From positions 1 through 7,196 of the forward strand of contig JAJYOH010000305.1 in NCBI GenBank assembly GCA_021796315.1: a DNA stretch of 7,196 nt. The letters are read 5' to 3'. The stretch comes from Chloroflexota bacterium. Its GTDB lineage: Bacteria > Chloroflexota > Anaerolineae > Anaerolineales > Villigracilaceae. The position numbers and the translations under genes are program-made. Shown one piece after another: positions 1-6,383 of this stretch (the first letter of the stretch is position 1; the number at the start of each line of letters is the position of its first letter). Below the pieces are notes generated by a model, which had not been told where the DNA came from, made no database searches, and saw only the letters and a program-made list of their open reading frames with translations.

Positions 1-71
1 GTCCGTTCTACACCTCCTTACCGCACTTTGATCTGCAGGTGGTGACTGTATTCGTGCAGATTCCCAATTAG
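1..71 (+). pseudogene. Truncated fragment of a second dihydroorotate dehydrogenase-like gene
   Basis: Read on the plus strand from base 3, the sequence encodes PFYTSLPHF. This matches PFYTSLPNF (residues 175-183) of the intact dehydrogenase-like protein encoded on the minus strand at 377-1378. The underlying DNA agrees at 24 of 30 positions (bases 1-30 against the complement of 829-858). Five of the six differences are silent and one changes Asn to His, which is the pattern of a diverged coding homologue rather than chance. After about base 30 the similarity stops, and the frame runs through unrelated residues to a TAG at 69-71. The rest of the copy would lie left of the window. It is therefore probably a truncated paralogue, in opposite orientation to the intact gene and next to a transposase remnant. 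The match is short, so a conserved motif in another family member remains possible. Confidence 0.5.
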
Positions 72-86
72 ATTTGAATTCTCCCC

Positions 87-319
87 CAAGTGGCGGAGAC
101 AACACTCACAACTCTGACACCGGATGAATTTGAAAGTCTGTTGCCTGCATTCGAACGAATGCATATTTGAAAAAGTATCCTGCGGCACGAACCATGACGG
201 GTAAAAGCCGAAAGAGGAAAACTGGCGCAGGCCGCAAAGGAGCACTCGATAACACGAAGCAGAAATTGTTATTTGGGCTGGTCTATCAGAAAGGCTGCCC
301 AATCAAGCGAAAGTCCTGA
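87..319 (+). pseudogene. Decayed N-terminal remnant of an IS5-type transposase
   Basis: Two plus-strand frames together recreate the start of a DDE transposase with an N-terminal helix-turn-helix region (IS5-like). Frame one (87-170) reads LTPDEFESLLPAFERMHI and then stops with TGA at 168-170. Frame two (from about 158) reads AYLKKYPAARTMTGKSRKRK, then TGAGRKGAL and KQKLLFGLVYQKGCPIK, and stops at 317-319. From memory, intact relatives run LTPEEF-x-LLPAFE, a basic GRKGAL-like stretch, then EDKLLFILVYFKTYP. A frameshift near 158-170 separates the halves. Only about 75 residues remain; the rest of the helix-turn-helix region and the whole catalytic DDE domain are absent. The element has therefore been cut off just before the hairpin at 325. 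No terminal inverted repeats or target duplication could be recognised. It is certainly inactive. The family assignment is from remembered sequence patterns and not from a search. Confidence 0.6.
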
Positions 320-324
320 AAGAT

Positions 325-356
325 AAAAAATCATCCGCATAAACGGAGGATTTTTT
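325..356. terminator. Bidirectional Rho-independent terminator
   Basis: Six A residues (325-330), a stem ATCATCCG, loop CATAAA and the complementary arm CGGAGGAT run into six T residues (351-356). One A/G mismatch (333/348) interrupts an otherwise complete stem. Read on the minus strand, it ends the nifJ and dehydrogenase-like transcript about 20 bases after the stop codon. Read on the plus strand, it would equally stop transcription coming from the transposase remnant. Confidence 0.85.
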
Positions 357-376
357 GATTCATGATGAAGAAATAT

Positions 377-1378
377 CTACGGCAGGTCTCTAAATGAACT
401 CAGCACCTTCATGTAATTTGCCCGTTCGAACGCCGCAGGTTCTGCAACGGACCTCTGGCTCATGCTTCCCTGCATTTGTTGGATCGATTCGTATTGATGC
501 ACTTCCATCCATGTTTGCAGATCTGCGAGAATGGCCGGTACGCGCTCAATGCCGTAGTGCAACAACTCGGACGCCATCATGGCCACGTTTGCTCCGGACA
601 TCATGGATTTGAGTACATCGGTAGCGGTGTGGACTCCGCTGGTCAGCGCAAAATCCACATCCAAATTGCCGTGCAGGATAGAGATCCAGCGCAGGGGCAG
701 GCGCAAGTCGCTGGATGTGCTTAATTCAAGTGTGTGAGCTATCGTCAATTCTTCCAGATCAAAATCTGGTTGATAGAAGCGATTGAAAAGTACCAGCCCG
801 TCTACGCCTGCTTCGGCAAGCCGATGTGCAAAGTTCGGGAGAGATGTGTAGAATGGACTCAACTTCACTGCCAACGGAATCTTGATCGAGGATTTTATGT
901 CTGCAACCAGATCAACCTGGGTATCTTCCAGTTCTTGCGAGGTGATGGCGGGATCGGTTGGGATGTAGTAAAGGTTCAATTCAAGGGCGTCCGCTCCGGC
1001 CTCCTGAATGAGGCGGGCGTAACGCACCCATCCACCTTTGGATACGCCATTCAAACTTCCTATAACAGGAATGTTGACAGCTTTTTTAAGCTCAGCTACT
1101 TTTGCCAGATATTTATCGGGCAGAAGGGTGTATGTGCCCGAATCTGGCAGATAGCTCATGGCCTCAGCGTAAGAATCTGTGCCACGCGTCAGGTAATGAT
1201 CGAGTTCAAGACTTTCGTGGATGATCTGCTCTTCGAAGAGAGAGTACATCACGATGGCGGCAATGCCCGCTTCTTCGAGACGTTTGACGCGCTCGACCTT
1301 TTTGGAAATGGGCGAGGCCGAAGCCACGAGCGGATTTTTTAAATGGAGTCCAAGATAAGTCGTGGAAAGATCCGTCAT
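377..1378 (-). CDS. Dihydroorotate dehydrogenase-like flavoprotein coupled to nifJ
   Basis: This 333-residue protein has the TIM-barrel, FMN-type fold of the dihydroorotate/dihydropyrimidine dehydrogenase superfamily. Visible landmarks are [12 protein letters not shown] (14-25), [11 protein letters not shown] (107-117), ALELNLYY (131-138), [11 protein letters not shown] (168-178, with the conserved Lys172), LRWISILHG (229-237) and the probable FMN-phosphate region [11 protein letters not shown] (246-256) followed by [10 protein letters not shown] (261-270). True PyrD enzymes carry a catalytic Cys or Ser in the loop after the Asn of NxSCPN. Here the equivalent stretch is NLYYIPTDP (135-143), with no Cys or Ser at that place, so orotate synthesis is doubtful. 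The ATG lies 2 bases after the nifJ stop, and GGAG at the end of nifJ is its ribosome site, giving translational coupling. This suggests that it works alongside pyruvate:ferredoxin oxidoreductase, perhaps as an electron-transfer or reductase partner; its substrate is unknown. The gene ends in TAG about 20 bases before a strong terminator. Confidence 0.88.
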   Translation of the reverse strand: MTDLSTTYLGLHLKNPLVASASPISKKVERVKRLEEAGIAAIVMYSLFEEQIIHESLELDHYLTRGTDSYAEAMSYLPDSGTYTLLPDKYLAKVAELKKAVNIPVIGSLNGVSKGGWVRYARLIQEAGADALELNLYYIPTDPAITSQELEDTQVDLVADIKSSIKIPLAVKLSPFYTSLPNFAHRLAEAGVDGLVLFNRFYQPDFDLEELTIAHTLELSTSSDLRLPLRWISILHGNLDVDFALTSGVHTATDVLKSMMSGANVAMMASELLHYGIERVPAILADLQTWMEVHQYESIQQMQGSMSQRSVAEPAAFERANYMKVLSSFRDLP

Positions 1379-1380
1379 GC

Positions 1381-4300
1381 CTATTCTCCGTCGCCGTTTT
1401 TGTTGGCGTCGTAGTGGATGGATGCCATTTGCTGGTAGAGCGTCCAGCGGGATTTTGCATCGTGCTGGGCTTCCTTCATTAATTTCTCAGCGCGTTCTTC
1501 ATCCATTTGAGTCAGCATCTTGTAACGGGTTTCGTTGTAGGCATATTGCGAGACTGGGATGCTCGGCTCTTTCTGTTCGATGACGAGCGGATTCTTGCCC
1601 TCATCTGCCAGGCGCGGATCGTAACGATAGATGGGCCACGAACCGGATTGAACGGCCAACTTCTGCTGTTCGAGGCCGTGAGCCATGTCGTATCCGTGCG
1701 CAATGCAGTGACTATAGGCGATGATCAGCGACGGGCCGTCGTAGGCTTCGGCTTCAAGTATGGCCTTGAGGGTCTGCTGATCGTTGAAGCCCATCGCAAC
1801 GCGCGCCACGTAGACGTATCCGTACGCCATTGCGATCAAGCCCAAATCTTTCTTGGGCAGGCCTTTGCCAGCCGTTGCAAATTTTGCAACCGCCGCGCGC
1901 GGCGTGGACTTGCTCGCCTGTCCGCCGGTGTTGGAATAAACCTCAGTATCGAGCACCAGCACGTTGACGTTGCGTCCCGAAGCGAGCACATGATCGAGAC
2001 CGCCGTAGCCGATGTCGTATGCCCAGCCGTCACCGCCAATGATCCACACGGATTTCTTGACGAGGCTGTCGGCCACGCTGATCAAATCTTTGGCGCGTGA
2101 ATCTTTCGATGTGCCGAGTTTTTTCTTGAGTTCCGCCACGCGGACGCGCTGTTCCTCGATGCCTGCTTCGGTGGATTGATCGGCGTGCAAAATGGCAGTA
2201 ACCAATTCGGTGCTGAGTTCCGTTTCAAAGCTTGTCATTAATTCGCGTGCATATTCATTTTGTTTGTCGAGCGTGAGTCTCATGCCGAGACCGAATTCGG
2301 CATTGTCTTCAAACAGCGAGTTTGTCCAGGCCGGGCCGCGTCCGTTGTTGTCAACAGCCCATGGAGTGGTGGGGAGGTTGCCGCCGTAAATGGATGAGCA
2401 TCCGGTCGCGTTGGCGACGATGGCGCGGTCGCCGAATAATTGCGAGACCAGCTTGACGTATGGCGTTTCGCCGCATCCGGCACATGCACCGCTGAACTCA
2501 AACAGCGGGCGCAGCAGTTGCGAATTCTTGATCGTCGAAGGATTGACCAGTTTGCGATCCAGATCGGGGATGCTCATAAAGAAATCCCAGTTCTTGCTTT
2601 CAGCCTCGCGCAGAGCCGGTTGCGGCGCCATGTTCAGCGCCTTGCGCCCAACCTGAGTCTTATCCTTGACCGGGCAAACTTCCACGCACAAGGTACAGCC
2701 CGTGCAATCCTCCGGCGAAATCTGCACCGTGTAAGCCATGCCGGGGAATTCCTTGAACTTGCTTTCCATGTGCTTGAACGTTTCCGGCGCGCCATTCAGC
2801 AATTGCTTGTCATATACTTTATGTCGAATGACCGCGTGCGGGCAGACCATCACACACTTGCCGCACTGGATGCAAATATCTTCTTCCCAAACCGGAATAT
2901 CCAAAGCCAAGTTGCGTTTCTCCCATTGCGTTGTGCCGGATGGATATGTGCCGTCTGCCGGAAGCGCGCTGACGGAGATGCTGTCGCCGTCGAAGGCGAT
3001 CATTTGTCCAAGCACGTTACGGACAAATTCCGGCGCTTCATTCGGGACGGGAAGGCGGCGCGTCACCTTTGAGCTTATCGTGGCTGGAACCTTGACCTCG
3101 TAAAGATTCTCCAGAGTCCGATCAACCGCTTCGAAATTTTTCTTAACGACGGCTTCGCCGCGTTTGCCATAAGTTTTCTCGATGGCGTGTTTGATCTCGG
3201 CAATGGCCTGTTCGCGCGGCAGGACGCCGCTGATGGCGAAGAAGGCCGTCTGCATGATGGTGTTCATGCGTCCGCCCATGCCGGCTTTTTCGGCCACATC
3301 GTAACCGTTGATGACGTAGAACTTTAATTTCTTCTCGACGATATCTTTCTGGACTTCGCGCGGCAGTTTATCCCAAACATCATCAGGACCATACAAACTA
3401 TTGAGCAGGAATACGCCGCCTTGCTTGGCATACTTGAGCATGTCCACGCGCTCGAGGAAGGAATATTGATGGCAGGCTACAAAATTGGCCTGTCCTGCGC
3501 CGATCAAATACGGAGCCAGGATCGGTTTGGGTCCGAAGCGCAGATGCGAGACGGTCACTGTACCGGATTTTTTGGAGTCGTAGTAGAAATAGCCCTGAGC
3601 GTAATTCTCGGTCTCTTCACCGATGATCTTGATCGAATTTTTATTGGCGCCGACCGTTCCATCCGAGCCGAGGCCGAAGAAAACACAGCGCACCGTCTCG
3701 TCAGGCTCAATCGAGAATGAAGCATCAACGTCGAGGCTGGTGTGGCTGAGATCATCGTTGATGCCGACGGTGAAATGATTTTTTGGATCGGTCTTCTTCA
3801 ATTCATCCAATGTTGCCTTAAGCATGGCGGGTGTGAATTCCTTGGATGAAAGGCCGTAGCGTCCGCCGATCACAGTTGGAAGGTTGGAAGGTTGGAAAGT
3901 TCCAGGTTTTCCTTCAACCTTCAACTTGGAACCTTCAACCAAAGCATTGACTATATCCAAGTAGAGCGGTTCTCCTCCAGAGCCTGGTTCTTTGGTTCTG
4001 TCAAGGACGGCAATGGCTTTTGTGGTGGATGGCAAGGCCGCCAGCAAGTGTCCCGCTGAGAATGGGCGATACAAACGCACGCGCACCGCACCGACTTTCT
4101 CGCCTTTTGCAACAAGATAGTTAATCGTCTCTTCAGCCGCTTCGCCGCCGGAACCCATGATGATAACCACGTGCTCGGCTTCGGGATGTCCGACATAATC
4201 GAACAGATGATATTGCCTGCCGGTGATCTTGGCGAACTTGTCCATCGTCTCCTGAACAATGGCTGGCGTGGCTGCGTAAAACGGGTTGACCGTTTCACGC

Positions 4301-4983
4301 GCCTGGAAGTAGACATCCGGATTCTGCGCGGTGCCGCGGATCATGGGTCGTTCCGGAGACAGGCCGCGTTCCCGGTGAGCGCGTACCAGGTCATCGTCCA
4401 GAAGGGCGCGCAGGTCTTCATCCTCAAGCCGAACGATCTTGGTCACTTCGTGTGAGGTGCGGAAACCGTCGAAGAAATGTACAAAGGGGATGCGTGATTT
4501 TAGAGTTGCGGCTTGTGCAATTGCGGCAAAGTCATGCGCTTCTTGCACTGAACCGGATGAGAATAGAGCAAAACCCGTCTGGCGGACGGCCATCACATCC
4601 TGGTGATCGCCGTAAATGGACAATCCCTGCGCGGCAAGGGAACGCGCTGCAACATGGAAGACCGTGCTGGTGAGTTCGCCCGCGATCTTGTACATGTTTG
4701 GGATCATCAACAGCAAGCCTTGCGAAGCTGTGAAGGTGGTGGTCAATGCGCCGGTTTGCAGCGCGCCGTGAACGGCTCCCGCCGCGCCGCCCTCGGATTG
4801 CATTTCGATGACGGTCGGGACTGTTCCCCAAAGATTTTTCCTGCCCTTGGCTGACCATTCGTCGGAAAATTCGCCCATGCCGGAAGATGGAGTGATTGGG
4901 TAAATGGCGATCACTTCGCTTAAGCGGTGAGCGACCGAGGCCGTGGCTTCGTTGCCATCAATTGTGACTACAGTGCGTTTCAT
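1381..4983 (-). CDS. nifJ: Pyruvate:ferredoxin (flavodoxin) oxidoreductase, single-chain
   Basis: This 1200-residue cytoplasmic enzyme oxidises pyruvate with CoA to acetyl-CoA and CO2, passing electrons to ferredoxin or flavodoxin; the reaction can run in reverse. Domains in order: N-terminal pyruvate/thiamine domain with YPITPSS (28-34), Glu64 and Arg114; transketolase C-like domain (about 260-400); gamma domain with [12 protein letters not shown] (437-448); an 8Fe ferredoxin domain with C704-x2-C707-x2-C710-x3-C714 and C760-x2-C763-x2-C766-x3-C770; then the C-terminal thiamine-binding domain with GDG (984-986) and SNTGGQ (1017-1022). The proximal 4Fe-4S cluster ligands appear as C834, C837, C862 and C1093. 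All expected catalytic and cluster residues are present, so the enzyme should be active. The start is supported by AAGGAG at 4990-4995, 6 bases before the ATG. Residues 349-370 are an odd insertion encoded by a DNA repeat, described separately. It is followed 2 bases later by the dehydrogenase-like gene in the same transcript. Confidence 0.97.
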   Translation of the reverse strand: MKRTVVTIDGNEATASVAHRLSEVIAIYPITPSSGMGEFSDEWSAKGRKNLWGTVPTVIEMQSEGGAAGAVHGALQTGALTTTFTASQGLLLMIPNMYKIAGELTSTVFHVAARSLAAQGLSIYGDHQDVMAVRQTGFALFSSGSVQEAHDFAAIAQAATLKSRIPFVHFFDGFRTSHEVTKIVRLEDEDLRALLDDDLVRAHRERGLSPERPMIRGTAQNPDVYFQARETVNPFYAATPAIVQETMDKFAKITGRQYHLFDYVGHPEAEHVVIIMGSGGEAAEETINYLVAKGEKVGAVRVRLYRPFSAGHLLAALPSTTKAIAVLDRTKEPGSGGEPLYLDIVNALVEGSKLKVEGKPGTFQPSNLPTVIGGRYGLSSKEFTPAMLKATLDELKKTDPKNHFTVGINDDLSHTSLDVDASFSIEPDETVRCVFFGLGSDGTVGANKNSIKIIGEETENYAQGYFYYDSKKSGTVTVSHLRFGPKPILAPYLIGAGQANFVACHQYSFLERVDMLKYAKQGGVFLLNSLYGPDDVWDKLPREVQKDIVEKKLKFYVINGYDVAEKAGMGGRMNTIMQTAFFAISGVLPREQAIAEIKHAIEKTYGKRGEAVVKKNFEAVDRTLENLYEVKVPATISSKVTRRLPVPNEAPEFVRNVLGQMIAFDGDSISVSALPADGTYPSGTTQWEKRNLALDIPVWEEDICIQCGKCVMVCPHAVIRHKVYDKQLLNGAPETFKHMESKFKEFPGMAYTVQISPEDCTGCTLCVEVCPVKDKTQVGRKALNMAPQPALREAESKNWDFFMSIPDLDRKLVNPSTIKNSQLLRPLFEFSGACAGCGETPYVKLVSQLFGDRAIVANATGCSSIYGGNLPTTPWAVDNNGRGPAWTNSLFEDNAEFGLGMRLTLDKQNEYARELMTSFETELSTELVTAILHADQSTEAGIEEQRVRVAELKKKLGTSKDSRAKDLISVADSLVKKSVWIIGGDGWAYDIGYGGLDHVLASGRNVNVLVLDTEVYSNTGGQASKSTPRAAVAKFATAGKGLPKKDLGLIAMAYGYVYVARVAMGFNDQQTLKAILEAEAYDGPSLIIAYSHCIAHGYDMAHGLEQQKLAVQSGSWPIYRYDPRLADEGKNPLVIEQKEPSIPVSQYAYNETRYKMLTQMDEERAEKLMKEAQHDAKSRWTLYQQMASIHYDANKNGDGE
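3875..3940 (-). repeat. Palindromic short-tandem repeat inserted in frame within nifJ
   Basis: On the plus strand three copies of an 8-base unit (GTTGGAAG, GTTGGAAG, GTTGGAAA) at 3875-3898 are followed by GTTCCAGG and a TTTT turn at 3907-3910. Four 7-base units follow (CCTTCAA, CCTTCAA, CTTGGAA, CCTTCAA) at 3911-3938. The two halves are imperfectly complementary and could fold as a long hairpin. The stretch has no stop in the nifJ frame and encodes residues 349-370, rich in Lys, Gly, Pro and Ser ([10 protein letters not shown], then GTFQPSNLP). In other NifJ proteins as I remember them, the YLDVVAAL helix is joined almost directly to the [13 protein letters not shown] strand, so these residues are extra. 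Similar low-complexity GTTGAAGG/CTTCCAAC repeats are, from memory, dispersed between genes of Anaerolineae. Confidence 0.75.
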
Positions 4984-5098
4984 TACTATCTCCTTTGGAA
5001 ACGGGCAGACTACCCGAAATAAATATTCTCCGAATTTCTAAGTTTATCCCCCATACCTGCATGATGTTAGTTATTAATGACCTGAATCCCCCTGCGGG

Positions 5099-5116
5099 TT
5101 GTCATATTTCGGACAA
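5099..5116. promoter_or_regulatory. Inverted repeat upstream of nifJ, possible Rex-like operator
   Basis: The 18-base sequence TTGTCATATTTCGGACAA has perfect 5-base arms, TTGTC and GACAA, around an 8-base centre. It lies about 115 bases before the nifJ start. Redox-sensing Rex repressors bind 18-base sites with TTGTG and CACAA arms, so length and outer bases fit while the fifth base differs. On the minus strand a weak promoter, TTTCCA at 5122-5127, a 16-base spacer and TATGAC at 5100-5105, would overlap the repeat, as expected for repression. Both the promoter and the regulator are inferred. The rest of the gap 4984-5201 shows only the nifJ ribosome site, a small hairpin at 5001-5015 and the palindrome at 5135-5167. 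Confidence 0.35.
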
Positions 5117-5134
5117 GAATTGTGGAAAATGAAA

Positions 5135-5167
5135 TAGTAGGGGCGAAGCGCCGCTTCGCCCCTACTA
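5135..5167. repeat. 33-base perfect palindrome, dispersed-repeat type and possible terminator
   Basis: The arms are 16 bases each (TAGTAGGGGCGAAGCG and its exact complement) around a single central C at 5151. The folded RNA would be a very stable hairpin with a 3 to 5 base turn. It lies 34 bases after the DUF2442 stop. On the minus strand it is followed by TTTCATTTT, an imperfect U tract, so it may end the DUF2442 transcript and separate it from nifJ. The core GTAGGGGCGAAGC resembles mobile palindromic repeats that I recall from Chloroflexota and cyanobacterial genomes. That resemblance is from memory and not verified. Confidence 0.7.
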
Positions 5168-5201
5168 AATGGGCTGCAAATGATTCGTCTGTATTTACTT
5201 C

Positions 5202-5486
5202 CTATTGACTCGTCTTTACCATTTCTTCCATCCAGGCGGGCTTCAAATCGTAATACAACACATCGGGGTCTATATCCGCGCCGTTATCCCATCCAATGGT
5301 CCCGCCCATGACCTTGACTGCACGGAGCATATTTGGGTCTTTGCGAATCGGCTCGAAGATTTCGCCGCGCAAAAACTTTTCAAGGTCAATTTCCTTTTGG
5401 ATGTCATTCTTGAAGGTTACGCGGACACGATACTTTTCCAGAGGTTCAACAGATTGAACACGGACGAGCGGGCCAGGGATATTCAT
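5202..5486 (-). CDS. DUF2442 domain protein
   Basis: This 94-residue protein matches the DUF2442 pattern: a short beta-rich start (VRVQSVEPLEKYRVRVTF, 8-25), then EIDLEKFL (32-39), GEIFEPIRKD (41-50) and the family signature TIGWDNGADIDPDVLYYD (63-80). It has no signal peptide or membrane segment. The start is supported by AAGGAG, which overlaps the stop codon of the upstream DUF4160 gene, 7 bases before the ATG; only 11 bases separate the two genes. DUF2442 genes are frequently paired with DUF4160 genes, and some authors treat such pairs as toxin-antitoxin-like or regulatory modules. No biochemical function is established that I can state with confidence. Here the upstream partner is broken while this gene is intact. 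The 15 or so C-terminal residues after the signature, AWMEEMVKTSQ among them, extend slightly past the usual family length. Confidence 0.88.
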   Translation of the reverse strand: MNIPGPLVRVQSVEPLEKYRVRVTFKNDIQKEIDLEKFLRGEIFEPIRKDPNMLRAVKVMGGTIGWDNGADIDPDVLYYDLKPAWMEEMVKTSQ

Positions 5487-5497
5487 ATCAATACTCC

Positions 5498-5721
5498 TTA
5501 CTCCAAGCCCTCAATTTCAACTAAAGGTTTTTCCAAACGAGCGCGCTCCCAATCATCGCGCAATTCAGCGCGGTGCAGGGATGCCCATTCAACGACTAAC
5601 GCGTGAGCGCGGCGGGGTAAATTGCCTCGTGCTCACCATATTCAGCATGAAAATGCGGCGGTGCATGGTCGCTGTAATACATATAGATGGCAACACCAAA
5701 GAATTCGCTTACACGCGGCAT
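5498..5721 (-). pseudogene. DUF4160 gene broken by internal deletion and frameshift
   Basis: The first frame from ATG at 5721 reads MPRVSEFFGVAIYMYYSDHA, continues PPHFHAEYGEHEA, and stops at TAG 5596-5598 after 41 residues. A second minus-strand frame continues as GNLPRRAHALVVEWASLHRA, then ELRDDWERARLEKPLVEIEGLE, and ends at TAA 5498-5500. Together these are the two halves of a DUF4160 protein (family about 80-86 residues). The piece normally between GEHEA and GNLPRR, some 10-13 residues as I recall the family, is missing, and the join near 5622-5629 shifts frame. A deletion of about 34 bases between short GAGG-type repeats would explain this. The ribosome site and stop still overlap the DUF2442 start. 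No purine-rich ribosome site precedes the ATG; TATAAT lies 6 bases before it. An assembly error could give the same picture. Confidence 0.8.
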
Positions 5722-5727
5722 GAAAAC

Positions 5728-5733
5728 ATTATA
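5728..5733 (-). promoter_or_regulatory. Possible -10 box for leaderless DUF4160/DUF2442 transcript
   Basis: A perfect TATAAT on the minus strand ends 6 bases before the DUF4160 ATG, so transcription would begin at or next to the start codon. No convincing -35 hexamer was found at 16-18 bases, and the gene lacks a visible ribosome site. Both facts fit a leaderless gene but do not prove it. The gene could instead be read through from the Nudix gene, whose stop is only 24 bases upstream. Confidence 0.35.
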
Positions 5734-5745
5734 CAGCAGGAATGA

Positions 5746-6288
5746 TCACAAATACTTCTCCAACAACTTCGGCCTCGCCAGAAACAACGCCGCCAGCGAT
5801 TTGGCGTCGGTCATCTCGCCGCGTTGCGCCATTTGGATTGCTTCTTTCACAGGGATTTTCTCAACTTGCAGGAACTCGTCATCATCAGCCTCAAGCGGAT
5901 CATGGCGCAATTGGGTTGCAAGAAAGACTGCCATGAATTCTGTCGAGTAGCCGGGCGCGAGATAAAAATCCCCGATGCGTTCGAGCTTGCCCGCGGCCAT
6001 GCCGGTCTCTTCGCGGATCTCGCGCGCCGCGCACACATCGTACGGTTCGTTTCCGTCGCGCGTCCCTGCTGGAAGTTCGAGCAAGTCCATGCCCGCCGCG
6101 TGACGGTATTGTCGGACGAAGAGTATGTTCCCATCCGCATCAATTGGAAGGATGATAACTGAACCGCCGTGCTCTACAATGTCAAATTTTGTTTCATTTC
6201 CATCGGGCGTCTTGAGTGTGTCGCGGCGGATCTTGAAGGCGCGACCTTGAAAGAGAGGCTCTGACTTCAGGAGTTTGAATGATGGCAT
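5746..6288 (-). CDS. Nudix hydrolase, ADP-ribose pyrophosphatase type
   Basis: This 180-residue cytoplasmic enzyme probably hydrolyses ADP-ribose or a related nucleoside diphosphate sugar to AMP and a sugar phosphate. The Nudix box is complete and exact: G75-x5-E81-x7-R89-E90-I-R-E93-E94-T-G96-M97, where the glutamates bind Mg2+. It is preceded by the typical ADPRase stretch FVRQYRHAAGMDLLELPAG (57-75). A proline follows 15 residues after the box (YLAPGYSTE, Pro112), a feature linked with ADP-ribose hydrolases. The N-terminal beta-strand region (FQGRAFKIRRDTL, 13-25) also fits the dimeric ADPRase subgroup. The start is supported by AAGGA 7 bases before the ATG. Upstream lie a 22-base palindrome and the terminator of the LysM gene, with no clear promoter between. 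GDP-mannose or another sugar nucleotide is an alternative substrate. Confidence 0.92.
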   Translation of the reverse strand: MPSFKLLKSEPLFQGRAFKIRRDTLKTPDGNETKFDIVEHGGSVIILPIDADGNILFVRQYRHAAGMDLLELPAGTRDGNEPYDVCAAREIREETGMAAGKLERIGDFYLAPGYSTEFMAVFLATQLRHDPLEADDDEFLQVEKIPVKEAIQMAQRGEMTDAKSLAALFLARPKLLEKYL

Positions 6289-6302
6289 GTTGATTTCCTT
6301 CT

Positions 6303-6324
6303 CCCCTCTCCTGCAGGAGAGGGG
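6303..6324. repeat. 22-base perfect palindrome in the Nudix leader
   Basis: The arms CCCCTCTCCTG and CAGGAGAGGGG abut without a spacer and are followed on the plus strand by CTGGGGGTGAGGTC. The combination GAGAGGGGCTGGGGGTGAGG resembles, from memory, a repeat scattered between genes in many Chloroflexota and cyanobacterial genomes. It occupies most of the 50 bases between the LysM terminator and the Nudix start and would fold as a hairpin in the Nudix mRNA leader, ending about 14 bases before the start codon. Whether it affects expression is unknown. Confidence 0.7.
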
Positions 6325-6338
6325 CTGGGGGTGAGGTC

Positions 6339-6367
6339 AAAAAAAGCCCAGGCAATCGCCCGGGCTT
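6339..6367 (-). terminator. Rho-independent terminator of the LysM lipoprotein gene
   Basis: On the minus strand AAGCCCGGGC, loop GATT and GCCTGGGCTT form a 10-base-pair stem with one C/A mismatch, followed by a run of seven T residues (complement of 6339-6345). It begins 16 bases after the lipoprotein stop codon. It should separate that gene from the Nudix gene, although the absence of a clear Nudix promoter hints that some read-through may be used. Confidence 0.9.
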
Positions 6368-6383
6368 CTCGATACGTTATTAC

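Noticed and set aside
18..302. A 94-codon open frame on the minus strand
   Set aside because: It lies antisense to the transposase remnant, whose plus-strand frames show family motifs. Its own translation shows no recognisable domain, and no ribosome site was evident.
734..1342. A 202-codon plus-strand frame inside the dehydrogenase-like gene
   Set aside because: It is the antisense shadow of a gene with clear conserved motifs on the minus strand, and its translation shows no family pattern.
377..1378. Annotation as a standard pyrD
   Set aside because: The catalytic loop lacks the Cys or Ser of true dihydroorotate dehydrogenases, and the context is nifJ rather than pyrimidine genes.
2440..3072. 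A 210-codon plus-strand frame opposite the nifJ ferredoxin domain
   Set aside because: Antisense shadow of nifJ. Long opposite-strand frames are expected in such a codon composition, and no ribosome site was evident.
3875..3940. A CRISPR-like short repeat array
   Set aside because: Units are only 7-8 bases with no spacers and form two inverted halves, so it is a tandem/palindromic repeat and not CRISPR.
5001..5015. A small hairpin, CGGG-TAGTCTG-CCCG on the minus strand, close to the nifJ ribosome site
   Set aside because: The stem is only 4-5 base pairs and lacks conserved riboswitch features, so it is not supported as a regulatory RNA.
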